Assembly (NCBI GenBank): GCA_024516155.1
Contig: JAJJXM010000008.1
Span: 620,001-684,000 of the forward strand
Direction of reading: 5' to 3'
DNA from: Pyronema omphalodes
Taxonomy: Eukaryota > Ascomycota > Pezizomycetes > Pezizales > Pyronemataceae
Length of the DNA stretch: 64,000 nucleotides
The position numbers and the translations under genes are program-made. Within the stretch, counting starts at the first letter, position 1, and each line of letters opens with the position of its first letter. Under the pieces are notes generated by a model, which did not search any database, was not told the DNA's origin, and saw only the letters and a program-made list of their open reading frames with translations. Of the stretch, positions 1 through 12,853 are shown in pieces.

Positions 1-1500
1 ATGGCTAATGATGGAAATAGATTACGAGGAGGTTGCTAGCGATTCTATTGCGGATGAGGAACCGGATTATTAGACAAACTTTGGTTGATACAGAGGGGAA
101 ATGTCTGTTTTGTTATTAATGCGTTTAATTAAAATACCCCCACCACCCACCCACTTTCTTAAATTTCTCTAGATACTTGCAAGAAAGAAATTAAGATGAA
201 TTTTATGATTGCGAGCATTGATAAAGAATGTCGAGTTGTTTGTTGTGATTGGGAATTCTGACTAAAAGGGATGAGGAAGTGATGCGTGGTTGAGTTAGCT
301 CCGTGTTATGCTGGCTTAAGATGGTTAGAAACTAGATAAACCTCTTTCTTCCTGCCGTAAAGCCAGGGGACGCGTTATCGTTATCCAGTGATAGGTATAC
401 TCGTGCTGGAGAAATGAAACACGAAACTCGGATCAAGAGATATACAACACGAAAACTGTATCTATCTGTTCACCTATCTGTTCACCTATCTATATATTTC
501 CGTGCTGCTTATCGCATCACATGTGTTATGCCTTGACTACGATACCTCACAATTCATCACAATGATTACATACTCCATACACCATGCTAAATGTCGCTGA
601 ACAGAGTATCATGGATGACTAAGCAGATACAGATACATAGTATTTCATCCCCTAAGACTATAAGACCGTGCGTGCGCATCAATCGTCTCGTGACCTCGCG
701 CACACTCCTTTACCAGCCACCTCCTAGGAAGACAAGACAGGAAGACAGGAAGACAAGGCCGGGTGTAAGCGCGCGTTGCGTAAGGATTTGGTTTAGCTAT
801 GGAATAGGAATAGGAATAGGAATAGGAATAGGAATAGGAATAGCAAAAGAGAAGGGGGAAGGAATGGGATTGTTTTATTCTCTAGGAGTATCTGGAAAGC
901 CTGGTGAACTTAAAGAATAAGAGGAGTATTTCTCATATACGTAGCAGAGAAGAAGGGGATTGGGATTGGGATTGGGATTAGTTGTTGTTTGTCTATCTAT
1001 CCATCCATCCATCCATCCAACCATCGTAGCTCTGTTGCCATCGCAGATTCGCAGCAACCAAGTTACGAGCTTAATTGGGTGTAGTTGGAACTTAACTTAG
1101 CATTTGGTCGCTGGCGGCTGGCTTAGCTTAGCGTACTGAGCCTTGCTTAAGGTCGGCTGCGTTCCCGGTTCTTGACTTGACCTTTAGGCTTTAGGCTTTA
1201 GGCTTTGGTTACGATTGTACCTTCATACGATACGATACATACATACATACGATACAGACATACGATACATACGATACACATACGACTCACACCCCTCGAG
1301 AACTTGTTGGTGTGAAGATTTACGGATTGTGGGAAGAACGAAAGATACAGGACGGAAGTATAGGAGGATAGTTACTCGCGTGTACTAACTGGCTGAGCAC
1401 TTCTCGGATTGCGTTGCTTCACCTGACTTCGAGTGCGTTTGTGTCGGACCTTTTCGGACTTTGTCGAGCTTCACCTGACTGAATCGCGGCTCATAGACTT
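1..1500. other. Gene-free 5' region with simple repeats
   Basis: No convincing gene is seen. The stretch carries a (GGAATA)n tract at 801-843, a GGGATT-type tract near 955-980, CTAT/CCAT tetranucleotides at 990-1020, three CTTTAGG heptamers near 1185-1203 and an ATACGATACATA-type tract at 1225-1280. Short open frames here come from these repeats. It includes the distal upstream region of the transporter gene that begins at 1751. Confidence 0.6.
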
Positions 1501-1549
1501 CACTTCTCCCAGCTGACTGCTTTGCTCCTTGTACTTCGTCGGAGCTCGT

Positions 1550-1645
1550 CGGACTGAGCTTTGTCAGACCTCATCAAACCCCATCAGACCTCGTCAGACT
1601 GTGCCAGACCTTGTCGGACTCTGTCAGACTCTGTCAAGCTCCACG
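1550..1645 (+). repeat. Degenerate TCAGACC/TCGGACT direct repeats in the transporter leader
   Basis: Imperfect repeats of about 11-13 bp with the core GTCAGACC, GTCGGACT or GTCAGACT run through this pyrimidine-rich stretch, just upstream of the transporter ATG at 1751. A frame is open across the repeats from an upstream ATG at 1529. The repeat composition and the much better start context at 1751 suggest that this is leader or promoter DNA and not coding sequence. Confidence 0.5.
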
Positions 1646-1750
1646 CGCCTTCATTTCACATCTCCGGGAACCGCAACACAACCGCAACACCCTCCACCAC
1701 CACCACAGACCCCCCTCAACACCCCAACAACACAGCTCAAACAACACAAC

Positions 1751-3883
1751 ATGCCCGATTCCATCTCCGACGCCTCCCACAGCAGTCGCGCACCCAGTCC
1801 CTCACGACAAGCGCAACAACAAGCCACCATCCGACTCGGTTCGCCAGTGCTGGGTAACATGTTCCCCCAGGAGACCTCACGACCCGGATCCTCTGGTTAC
1901 TCCGCAGCCGCAGCCGGTGCATCATCCTCATCCGCCGCAGCCGGGACTGGATCATCTAGCTCCGCGACTCCTATCGCGCGGAACCCATTATCGGCGTTAA
2001 ACTTTCCTCCTGTTGGACCGTTTGGTACACCGCCCCGTGGAACACCTCCTCGTATCCAGACTCCTTCGTTCGGACAGCATGGAAGTGCCGCGGCACCGAT
2101 TTCGCAATATGGATCGTTTGATTCTAGGGCTCCCGTAGAGGATCCGGAGATTGTTCGTCGCCATCTAGTTACTGATGATGATACCGGGAGTATTGCGAAT
2201 AATAGTGATGAGGAGTTTTCGTCGTTGCAGTTGCTGGGTGGTGATATTACGAGGCCGATTTATCGTTATGTTGATGCGGCTGGGAGTCCGGCGAAACGTG
2301 CAAGGAGTATGAGTTTCTCTCACCCCACGAGAGAAGATGATGAGGATGGGGTTGGGAATATAAAGAATATTAAAGCTATAGGAGGGTTTAGAAGGGATTT
2401 CTTGAGACGGACTCAAGGACCGGAAGCGTTGGAGGGGATGAAGACGGAGGGTAGAGGGTTTTTTACCAGGAATTTTATTGAGTTTTTGACACTTCATGGA
2501 CATTTTGCTGGAGAAGATTTGGAGGATGAGGAAGGATGGGAAGATGGGGGTGAAAGTAATGAGGGAGATGTAGAGGATGAGGAGACAAGACCGCTCATGT
2601 CGCGAAGAGCCAGTACGGTGAAGATGAATAAGACGAAGATTGCGACAGGAACAGCGGGCTCTGGAAAGGCGGTTTTATTGTTGTTGAAGAGCTTTGTTGG
2701 AACTGGAGTTCTTTTCTTGCCAAAGGCTTATCTCAATGGTGGAATGGTTTTTTCGAATCTGGTTTTACTGGCGGTTTCTCTATTGAGTTATTACTGCTTT
2801 GTTTTGCTGGTTAAGACTAGGTTAAAGGTCGTGGGATCTTTTGGAGGTACGTATTCCATTTCTGGCATAGCAGTTATGATTCCTATTTGCTAACGGAATG
2901 AAACAGATATCGGAGGACAACTCTACGGTCCCTCGATGCGATTGTTGATTCTCTTTTCTATCGTCATTTCTCAAATTGGTTTCGCCGCTGCGTACATCGT
3001 CTTCACCTCTGAGAATCTCCAGGCATTCGTTCTCGCTGTTTCTGACCGCGTTATCGAAATCAAGTATCTCATCCTGTTGCAGCTGATAATCTTCCTCCCC
3101 TTCAGTATGGTTCGCGACATGGCAAAACTAGGTTTCACTGCCTTGATTGCGGATTTCTTCATCATGCTAGGTCTTGTTTACTTGTACTACTACGACATCT
3201 TTACACTTTCCACCAAAGGATTGGCGGATATCACCAACTTTAACGACAACTGGACTTTATTTATTGGAACCGCCATCTTCACCTTTGAAGGAATTGGTTT
3301 GATTATTCCTATCCAGGAGACAATGAAGCACCCCGAGAAATTCCCCAAAGTCCTTGCAGGAGTTATGGTTGTCATCACCGCTATTTTCCTATCCATGGGA
3401 GCCCTCTGTTACGCCTCCTACGGTTCCGAAACCAAGACGGTAGTAATCCTCAACCTCCCTCAAGACTCCGCCTTTGTCAACGCCGTACAATTCCTCTACA
3501 GCTGCGCAATCTTGCTATCCACACCCCTCCAACTTTTCCCTGCTATTCGTATCATGGAATCGGGACTATTTCCCCGTTCGGGTAAATTCAACTGGAGAGT
3601 CAAGTGGACAAAGAATTTTTTTAGATACTTTGTTGTAGTAGGAACTGCGCTTATTGCTTGGGGTGGTGCGGATGATTTGGATAAATTCGTCGCGATTATT
3701 GGTAGCTTCGCTTGTATCCCTCTCGTCTATATTTACCCCCCGCTACTGTATATGAAGGCTATGGGAAATGATATTGGAAGGAAGGAAAGGGGTATGCTTT
3801 GGGGTCTTTGCGCTTTTGGATTGGTTGTTATGGCTTATACTACTGCGCTTACGGCTTGGAAGTGGAGTGATCCGAGTCAGTAA
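1751..3883 (+). CDS. Vacuolar amino-acid transporter, AVT3-like (AAAP family)
   Basis: Two exons, 1751-2846 and 2907-3883, separated by a 60-bp intron (GTACGT donor, GCTAAC branch, ACAG acceptor), encode 690 residues. The splice rebuilds a GGSFGD-IGGQLYG-like junction typical of the amino acid/auxin permease superfamily. The first 300 or so residues are hydrophilic, Ser/Pro-rich and acidic. Eleven hydrophobic segments follow, the first beginning near residue 303 (AVLLLLKSFVGTGVLFLP) and the last near the C-terminus. The long cytosolic N-tail plus 11 helices matches fungal Avt3/Avt4 proteins, which export neutral amino acids from the vacuole by proton exchange. The start was chosen at 1751 because it lies in a strong context (ACAAC before ATG) and because the upstream in-frame ATG at 1529 runs through leader repeats. 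Substrate specificity cannot be read from the sequence. Confidence 0.9.
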
Positions 3884-4427
3884 AGGCGGTAGCATGCCAA
3901 TGAGATACCGTATGATGTTGGTAGGTATATCCAGAGAGGAGATAAGATAGAATGGCACGGCGTGGTTTTTGATTGGGGGTAGAGGAATGGGAATGAGATA
4001 TGTGGGTACTGCATGGTAGGTGTCGACTTTTGGGTTTCTATTGGTTTCTGTTGTTTTTTTTTATGATGGTTGAGTCATTACGTCTTTTTAGTTGTTGGAT
4101 TTTTTTTAATGCTCTTGATTTTTTTTTTTTTGTGTGTATGTGTTTTGCTTTTAGAGCCTGTTTTTTTGTTGGCTTTTACTTTTGAATTGCATGTTGTGTA
4201 TGGTATGTTGCATGTTGCATGTTGCATAGTGTTATTTTATGTCTATGTCTAGTTTTTTATTTGATTTTTATTTGATTTTTATTGATTTTACTTGATTTGC
4301 GTGATTTTACTTGATTTTACTTGATTTGGGTGATTTGTTTTGTGTCGTGTGTTTTGTGTTTTCTATTTCCTCCCGTGAGGGGTTTATTGCCTTTTTATTT
4401 CCCTCCATCTCGTGACTTTGGTACTGT

Positions 4428-4479
<52 letters not shown>

Positions 4480-4885
4480 TGGTAAAGTCGTATGCATGCA
4501 TCACAACGCAAAGAAACTAAACGAAACTAAACGCAGTGCATGGGATTGGAGTATAGCAGTATCGCAGTATCAGTGTCAGTGTCGGTGTCGGTATCGGTAT
4601 CGGTGTCGGTGTTATTTTTATCCTGGGGGTTTTTTTTCACCTGTTTCTGTTGCTTTTTCTATCATGTTTTTTTTTTGTTTTTTCTATCCTGTTTTTTGTT
4701 TTTTTTTTTGCTTTTTTTTTTTTTTTTTTTGCTTTTTGCTTTTTTTTTTTTGCTTTTGCTTTCGCCCTGTTTCTTGATCCCCGTTTCTTAATCCCTAATG
4801 TTTGAAATTTCTTTTTGATCCGGTTGAGAGTTGTGTTATGGTATGGTATGTTACGGTATATTGTGGTATGTTTACAATAGTTTAA

Positions 4886-4930
<45 letters not shown>

Positions 4931-4958
4931 TTAAAAGACAGACAGACAGATAAATCAA

Positions 4959-4989
<31 letters not shown>

Positions 4990-6374
4990 ATATGAATATG
5001 AATATGAATATGAATATAAGAAAGTTTTTTATTGTTATTATTTTTTTTTTTCTGGGCGTTGATGTGTTTTGCATTTGAGAGGGGGTGGGGGATGCGGGGG
5101 ATACGGGGACGGGGATGCGATTTGTGCTAAGGATTTTTTTTTATTTTTTTTGTGATTTTTTGATTTTTTGATGTATATTTATATATATTTTAACAATAAT
5201 TTCCTATAAAATATTCCCGGTTCCCCGGTTCCTTGACTTGACTTGACTTTACGAAAAAATAAAAAAAGGAAAGGAAAGAATGTGGGGTGTTGTGGGGTAT
5301 TGTGGGGTATTGGATATGATATAAATGATATAAATGATATAAATGTCAGGAAGATTTTGGATTTTGGATTGATAGAATGGGAATGGGAATGGGAATGGGA
5401 ATGGGAATGGGAATGGGAATGGGAATGGGTATGGGAACGTCTTGGTTGTCGTGGGTGATGGTCGATGGTCGATGGTCGATGTATACTCTCGGATCTTTAA
5501 AGCGTTAAGTCTTTGTTCTTAGTCCTTAGTCTTTAGTCCTTGCTCGAAGTCGTGAAGACAAGTCTTTAGTCTCGAAGCTAAAAGCTCAGAACTAGGAGTC
5601 TGGTAGTGCTATAGGTCCAGGTAGGTTCCAGTAGGTTCCAGTAGGTTCCAGTAGGTTCCAGTAGGTTCCGGTAGGTTTGGATGGGTTGTGGATTGTGGAT
5701 TGTGGTTTGTAGGGCAGCTATGGTTTATGGGGTTATGGATTGTAGTTTGTGATAGTTGGTAGTCTATAGGGTAGCTATGGTTTATGGGGTTATGGGGTTT
5801 CGGCGCATTAAGTGTGGGGTTTGGGGTTTGGGGTATAGGATTGGGGGGATTAGGTGTGGGGTGTGGGGTGTGGGGTTTGGGGTTATAAAGTCCGGGGTTT
5901 CATCGCATTAGGGCAAAGTTCGTCAATATCAAACCATGAAATTATCACCTAATCCACCCACCCTTCACTGCTATACCAGCTTTACTCTGGTAATATTGCT
6001 TAATTCCTAGTTTCGTTAGTTAATAGGTAGTTATCATCCCGGCGTTAGTAGATGGAAGATAACTGACAGGGGGGGGGAAGTTTTTTTTTGTTTTTTTTTT
6101 TTTTTTTTTTACTTTTCTTTATTTAAGTAGAGGGTGTATGTGGAAAGGGATTAGAGGGAAGGGCTGGAGGTGTGGAGGAGCAGGAGGAAGGGTGAAGATA
6201 TGACATTGAGGGAAGGGTGGAGTTGTAGCTTCGGAAATTTAATAAACTATAATAGCAGACAAACATTTATACGCGCAACATTTTTGTTTTTCTGTATTTA
6301 TTCATCTATAGCTATATCATTCAATACATAGGGAAAAGAACTTTCTAGATAATAGACTAGTCACTATTTATCAC
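3884..6374. repeat. Microsatellite and low-complexity cluster 3' of the transporter
   Basis: No gene is seen. From about 4030 to 4790 the plus strand is strongly T-rich. Tracts include (GGTTCT)n at about 4427-4482, TCGGTG/TCGGTA hexamers at 4560-4615, (CAGA)n at about 4888-4930, (AATA)n at about 4951-4991, (GAATAT)n at about 4991-5016, (GGGAAT)n at about 5376-5430, (GTAGGTTCCA)n at about 5618-5668, GGGGTTT/GGGGTGT repeats at about 5810-5885, and runs of T near 6085-6110. Short open frames here follow the repeats. The transporter 3' UTR and terminator should lie in the first few hundred bases. Confidence 0.75.
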
Positions 6375-6870
6375 TTACTCCAGGATTGGTAAATACTTAT
6401 GATATGCAAGTATAAATGAGGATTCTGGGGATAGTTTGGGAAACATATAGGCTTGTAACTGAATTTTGTGTATTATATTCCATTCATGATTCCGCTTATC
6501 ATCCCGTCTCTGAATTTGACGCTGTAGATAATGCTTTTCTTTAGACACTCCAGCTGCTCCAGCTACTCCAGCTACTCCAGCTGCTCCAGCTGCTCCAGCT
6601 ACTCCAGAGCTCTCAGCTCTCCACGGACCGTCGTTTTCATCACCACAAAACGCAGTCCCTTCACCCTCAACTATAGTAAACATTACATCCCACACGGGTA
6701 ACTTATCTACTCCCGAAAATGTAACTCTGGCAGTAGTTTTGTTAAGAGTGGATAATGATCTTGTTAAAGGAAGATACGGATACCACTGATATTGCTTCTA
6801 GAAGTATGGTTCCAGTAGGTACACAGATTCTGGATATCTCTGTATTTCGTGTCCTGTAAAACTCTACTGC
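6375..6870 (-). pseudogene. Decayed protein-coding remnant, unknown family
   Basis: The last 106 codons (ATG at 6695, stop at 6375) are open and end in KYLPILE. The same frame reads plausibly as protein further upstream but is broken by TAG at 6800-6798, TAG at 6866-6864 and TAA at 6884-6882. Segments such as RYPESVYLLEPYF, WYPYLPLTRSL and DKLPVWDVMFTI do not look like random frame. The three stops could each derive from CAA/CAG by C-to-T change, the pattern expected of repeat-induced point mutation, but this is inference. An Ala/Gly/Val-rich stretch encoded by a short tandem repeat (6545-6606) interrupts it. I do not recognise the family. Confidence 0.4.
6545..6606. repeat. (CTCCAGCTG/CTCCAGCTA) tandem repeat
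   Basis: About seven units of a 9-bp CTCCAGCTR motif. On the minus strand it encodes an AGVAGVAGAAG-type stretch inside the decayed gene. Confidence 0.8.
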
Positions 6871-6884
6871 TTTAATACGTTTTA

Positions 6885-8199
6885 TGTATTCCATATTTCG
6901 CCGCCGTCGGCTGAAAATCCTTGGCTTCCCTTACAGCCTTGCTGCTACCGCAAGCCTTGCATCAATAGTCCAACACCTGTCACCTACCACTCAATCTCAA
7001 TCACCACCCAGAATCCACCAGGTGCTCCTTTCCCTCTTCAAACCCTGTGGCTGCATATCTTCGGAAACCTTCATTTTCCTCTCAAGAGTCTCCAACTTTC
7101 TAGAAAAGACCTGTTGGACAGTTAAAGCATAATCTCTTCCAGTCTATGATCTATCAATACTCCCAAGTAATCTCTCCACAACCACCTTGAATAAGAAATT
7201 ATTTTTCGTAAGCATAAATTTATCAGTGTATAAGAAACACTTAAAACCGACTTCAAGCAGCACAATGGATCATAGTTTTCTGGGTAGAATATCATAGACC
7301 ATAATCACCTAAACACCTGCGAGTGATGGAGTCACATACGATCACTCATGAGCAGTCTGGTTTATAGGGCCATAAAGACTATCGATACTGTTCCTAATGC
7401 AAGACTGCACTGAATATACTGTTCTAATCCAATACACAGCTCAAAGTGGATCAGACGGACCATGCCGGACTTTGAGATCCTTTAACACCCTCTCCCGGGC
7501 CTATGTACGAGGTTCTGGACAAAAGTCATCGTCACCCCGCCTGGCGCTTAGCACAGAACAGTGACGGTCACTTTTGTCCAGAACCTCGTACAAGACCTAT
7601 GATTGTCTTTCGTATCCTTCCGTATCCTTCCGTATCCTGCCTTATACCACCATTTCCTTATCTATACCATGCAAAACTGTAGCCTCGCTTGGAAATAACA
7701 ATACCCCATATCCTCGAAATTCTTAACCCCCCGCCCAATTCGCTGAGCCACATCCTGTTATTTCGTTAGAAATCCTCTCTTCTTATATATCGCTATAAGG
7801 ATTTAGTTAAATTGTCTCAGCGTCCAGCAGTGTGTGTAGAGGATATGGCGGGGGGTGGGCTATCTATAAACTGCCACGGGAAGCGCTAGAAGTCCTTTTC
7901 CAGGCAGATGGTCGCGTCAACTGAGGTTGCGGGGGTATATATGTGCCACTGATCCCGTTTCATCCATTTTCTGATGGAATCTTATATTTGATCTAAAGAA
8001 CTCTGAAGTTTTGGTCGTATTTTTATTGGCGAGTTTAATCTTGTTCCAGTGGCGGTTAGTGTTTGATGGTGTGGGATGATTCAGTTGTGTGTTTTTGTCT
8101 AGAATCAAGTAGGTGGTAAAGAGTGTAGCTACCGGAACAGCAGGTCGTGTCATATGAGAGAAATCCATAGACAACTAAGTATCATCTTGGGATAAAGAA
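6885..8199. other. Gene-free interval
   Basis: No supported gene is seen. It holds the small palindromic Tc1-like remnant at 7506-7590. Near 8100-8160 there is a diverged copy of a sequence that also occurs at about 8290-8400, just inside the left arm of the large inverted repeat; both contain a GACAAAAAYACACAA-type core on the minus strand. Confidence 0.5.
7506..7590. mobile_element. Tc1/mariner-like miniature element or perfect-armed palindrome
   Basis: Two arms of about 31 bp (tip GTACGAGGTTCTGGACAAAA and its reverse complement) enclose about 25 bp. The arms differ only by about three substitutions at their inner part. Each tip begins with TA, which fits the TA target duplication of Tc1/mariner elements. 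There is no coding capacity. A simple cruciform-forming palindrome is the alternative reading. Confidence 0.55.
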
Positions 8200-9478
8200 T
8201 TGGACGTATTGTATCGGCGGGATAAAGTTTTCATCTGTGCCTGTTTGTGTGAATTTTAGTGAGATTGTGTGGGGCGACATTTTGGTAGACCCAGCCGCCG
8301 AATTTTAATTGTGTATTTTTGTCCAAAAAATGCATAAATGGTAAAAGCCGAGTCAATTAAAACCCCGTTTCATATTATATTATGTTTCTTTTGATATTTG
8401 TCGATTTGGGGAACTGATCAAAATTTGAGTTGGATCATGAAATCTCACCTTAATATCTTGCGTGGCTTGTGTCGGTTTTTGTTCCGGCCCGAATAATGCC
8501 GAGCGGGAAGTTATTAGAATCTTAATACCCAATATAACCGTTTTTATGCCGTATTTAGGATTGAGAGCCCTTGGAACTAGCGATCTAGATCGGGATATCT
8601 TCCATCATTGACTGATTCGGCTTCCGGCTTGAACGTTGATTGAGTAGCGGGGGGATTGATAATCTCAAGGTTGTGTAGTGGTTGGAATTAAAAATAGCTG
8701 TAGAAGCGTTGAGTGTCGTTTTTCGTTAGACGGCTCCTGCAAGGCCATGCGGCTTATTTTGTTCAATCTTTTATGTGGATGGAAAACATCTCAAGAGAGA
8801 GCTGGTTGACCTACTATGCAACAATGTCAATATTCCAGACGGAGTGCCGGCTGTCGTTAAACTTGTTCGGGATACTTCTAGCTCTTGAGATAGTAACTAA
8901 GATGCCAAAGATACTGGGGATAGGTAAACTCCATCGTCCAACGGGGTAGCGGCAGGTATGTTGATAAATACGCCCACGGAAATGCGGTGCAACTTCCCAC
9001 ATACACCTAGTAATACCTAGATATGACGATATGAAGATGATATTTCAATCCTCGCGCTCAGATGGAGGGGATTCCCTCTATCGTTGCCTCTCTCGCGATC
9101 TCAGAGCCATTTAACTCACGCGAGCATCCTAAACAGAAAGCGCAAGCCACGTAGATGAACCAGTGACGTATTTTATCCCCAACGCAGAAAAAAGGTTGAT
9201 GGAGTTGAAAGTGCTCTGTTACTAGCCATTATACCATTCCAAAAATAGACCGAATGAGATGTTGCCAATAATCGACCACTTCGCCTCATCATGACGCACT
9301 CGGTAACGTTTTTTCATTGTTTCATCTTCGCTTTTGGCTGTCAGCCACATCTCTCGCTTCCTGTGTCAAAATCACAGATGAGATAGCCACGTAGCGGCTG
9401 AGCTATTGCTATCGGATATCATGAGTCTGTTCTCAGATCTGCGTGGCAACGGAATCTGCGGGGCCTCATGCTAAACTT

Positions 9479-10800
9479 GCGTCAGCCGTGATACGACAAA
9501 GAGGAGATTTACCAGTTTATGAAGGATAATGCACTACTCACGGGATAACTCCATCGTTACCTATCCCGCGATCTCAGAGTCAATCAACCTACACTAACAT
9601 CGTGACCATAAAGCGTGAGTGCCACACATAAACCCAACGACATATGTAACCCCCAATACAGAATACTAAATATATCCGATTAAAAATATTCTGTTAGTGG
9701 CCACTACACTGTTCCTCAAACAGACATAATATATGACGCCGACAATTGACCATCTCGCTCCATCATGACTCACTAGCTGCCGTTTTTTCTTGTCTTCCAT
9801 CTTCGCCTTTGGCCGCCAGCCACATCTCGCGCTTTCAGCGGCAAAAATACAGATAAGATGGCCATGTAGCGGTCCAGCGCTTGCAATCGGATACCATGAA
9901 TCTGGTCTCAGATCTGCGTGGCATCGAAATCCGCGGGCCTCATTCTAAACCTGCGTCAGCCGTGATACGATTAAGAATAAGCAGTTTACGAAGGGTAGTG
10001 CACTACTCACGAGATGAGATGAGATGATAGATAATTGACCATTTTGCTTCATGATGGCTCACTCGCTGGCCGCTGACATTGTTTCCATTCTTGAAACTTA
10101 GTTTGTGGCCGCCAGCCATATCCCGCGCTTCCAGCATCAACAAACACAGAGAAAATGGCCGTTCCCAGATCTGCATGGTGTCGGAATCTGTGGGCCTCAT
10201 CCTGAAGCTGCGTCAGCCGTGATACGACGATGATATTTCCCAGTTTACGATGGGTAATGCTGTACTCACGGGATAGAATATGCATGCACCAAGGTTCTGC
10301 GGAAAGTTCATGTACTAACAGAATCTCGACATGCGTGAAGCGTAGAACCCGCGCTTTCCACTTCGAAAAGATAGAAATTACAGTCCTATAAGGGCTTGAG
10401 GCTTCCTGTCCGATATCTTGAGTCCCCATTCAGCATGGTGTCGGATTCTGCATAGTGTCGGAAATAAGCAAGCCTTATTCTGATGTGGCGTCAGCCGCGA
10501 GACGATGAAGCGGGGATTTTGCGGTTTACGATGGGTAATGCTGTACTCAAGGGTTGGAATGTGCATAAACCAAGGTTCTGCGGTTATTTCTTGTACTGAC
10601 AGCACGGGGACATGCGTGAAGCATAGAACCCGCATCTTTGACTTTGAGAAGACGGGAATAACTGTCACGTAGCGGCTCAGCGGTCCCTGTCGTATACCAT
10701 CATTCTGTACTCAGATCTGTGTGGTGTCGTGATTTCTAGTCTTCATCCAGAACTTTCGTTAGCCGTGATACGATGAAGAGGGGATTTACAAGTTTCCGGA
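9479..10800 (-). repeat. Five degenerate tandem units in the left arm
   Basis: A GCGTCAGCCGTGATACGA core starts at about 9479, 9953, 10210, 10498 and 10757 (the last diverged), giving units of about 257-474 bp. Each unit also has a TTACGAAGGGTAGTGCACTACTCAC-like part shortened in some copies and an ATCTGCGTGG block. On the minus strand most units read GTGAGTA...CGGCTGACGC..AG, which resembles a 60-71 bp fungal intron. Short open frames across units are not consistently open after splicing, so I do not call a protein. Confidence 0.7.
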
Positions 10801-11840
10801 GGAGACCCACACAATGACGGGATGCGGATACGCTTGGGGCGTTTCTGAGATTTGATGTCATGCCCCTACAAACCAAGGCTATGGCGGAAGCCTGAAGCGA
10901 GGGAAAAACGGAATGACTGAAACGGCTGCAGGACGGAATAATGGAGATCTCGTAATGACGAAACGAGGGGTGATTCTGTCATTGTAGTTCAGGTTCCGGC
11001 GACCAAGGATTTCGATGACAAGCTCATTGAGTGACGTCGGAAAAAGAGCCTATTCGTCGGCAGGGCTAACCCTGATGGCTCTGGGTTGCGGATGCTGTTT
11101 TGCGGCCCGGATTTCGTTCGACAATGTAATGGCCCTCATTTCAGGCGCGGAACTACAGGAGAACAAGAGATGTATGCCGGTTCTGATAATCGAACAAACA
11201 CTCGGTTAGGCGCCTCAACCGCTCTTCCCATCGTTATCCGACATCCATTTTGTTTCTTTGACCGTATAATTGAACGATATAGATACTCGGGGAATAATGT
11301 ATGGCGAAATGGCGGTTTCTCGCGAGTATGCATGCGGTCAGAGGTCACCTAGAACAGCATCACGGCGGTTAGGGTTAGAAATTTTGCAGAGATTTGGAGG
11401 AAGCAAAAGGCATTTTTTGGGCTTAATATAAGTTTTGTGAATATCATGACGTGTATAAATTTCATGCCATTCCGCATAAAATATAATTACGTCGTATTAC
11501 AACATTTCATGAAACTTCCGTTGGACGTTGACGGCCAACGCTCGTTTTGCGGCAAAATGCATCACGGCCGCCGTAGCATGGAACTATTCAAACGTCCACT
11601 CCCAGATATAGTGTAAATGAAAACTTGGCCAGCGCCCATGCCAGGCCAGCTATAAGAGGCGGAGAACTTCCCACCTGCCCTCCTATCATTATCCTCCCTC
11701 TACCGCTTCGAACTCATCTAACAATGTAAGTTCAATCCTCGATCTCTGTACAAGCTATGATTCGGACCACTGACCAATGATCCAACTTCCGATAGTCCCT
11801 TCGAAATCCTTCAACTCACAATCCATCCACACCGATAACA

Positions 11841-12027
11841 ATGGACGGAGCCGACGCATTTTACATCCGCCTGACCCTGGGCAAGATGATTGAGGACGCC
11901 CTCAGAAAACTGAGGGATTGGATTGAGTACCAGTATGCTATTGTATTGCATCCACCTTCCTGTTCCAGTTCGCCAGTGTCTAACATGATTTAACAGACCT
12001 TCGGTTTCAAGAGGATCTAAGCTATAG
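11841..12027 (+). CDS. Putative 40-residue microprotein, left-arm copy
   Basis: Exons 11841-11932 and 11997-12027 flank a 64-bp intron (GTATGC donor, TTTAACAG acceptor) and give 40 residues starting MDGADAFYIRLTLGKMIED and ending SRGSKL. A further GTAAGT..GATAG intron lies in the leader (about 11726-11795). The middle is a likely amphipathic helix (KMIEDALRKLRDWIEY). The same start, splice sites, intron length and stop recur in the right arm at 47412-47226, with only the last residue changed (L to R). That conservation supports a real gene, but the product is tiny and unrecognised. It is read on the strand opposite to the arm's larger gene. Confidence 0.35.
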
Positions 12028-12853
12028 CATTATCCTCCGCGATTTCCGGCAAGGAGGACTGCCAAGCTTCGCCACATCTGTGAAAGGTTAACGACGAAAG
12101 GAGGACATCAAGATACCCCAGCGTTATGAGCCTTCTCTATTTACTTGTATCATTATGATAAGGCTGTGCCACGTTCTTAATTCACCGCCTCGATTAAGAT
12201 CTACAGCTGTTTCCCCTCGCGTTTCTATGATTTTCTCTCCCCATCGATACAAGCGTGAACCCCCTGAAATCATGAAGTGACATTTCAAGTAAAGCATTAT
12301 CGTTTTTACTATTGATCTTTGATTATACCGTCGCCTTCCCGCCTTCCCATGACTTACCAAAAAATGCTCCGCCGAAAACACAATTGCCGAAAACCACTTC
12401 TAACCCATCCTTGCCTTAGCGAAGTCACAGATGGTCATCATGAACATGACAATCGAAGTGCTGAAAATTACGTCTGAAGGATCCGAGCCCGGATATCCCC
12501 TTGTAAACGACAATCATTGGCTCGTCTAGAGTGCTTGCGCTGCAGCACAAATTCATCACTGAACCAAACATTTGTACATGATGACAGCGTGAAATGCCCT
12601 ATTATAATAGTTTATGCCTTATCCATTACTGGACAAGTGACTACGTGACTAGGCCCCTAAATTTGCGTGTTTATCTTTCCATGTATATCTATCTATTCCG
12701 ATATCTAGCTAAAAATGTGTACACAACATTTCGGCAGCAGCTAGTATTCCATGTACCTATAATGCCTTGAATTCTCCCTCCGAGGCCTTCTCTGATTCGC
12801 CGTCGGTTCATCCCAAAACCCCCTCCCCAGATTATCCCTCCTGAGCACATCCA

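Noticed and set aside
10049..10668. Two minus-strand frames (and counterparts at 48568-49187 plus) giving related peptides with AEPW, EYSITHRK and RHHA motifs
   Set aside because: The similarity comes from the underlying DNA tandem units. Neighbouring units are in different frames and splicing at the intron-like sites brings stops, so a protein is not supported.
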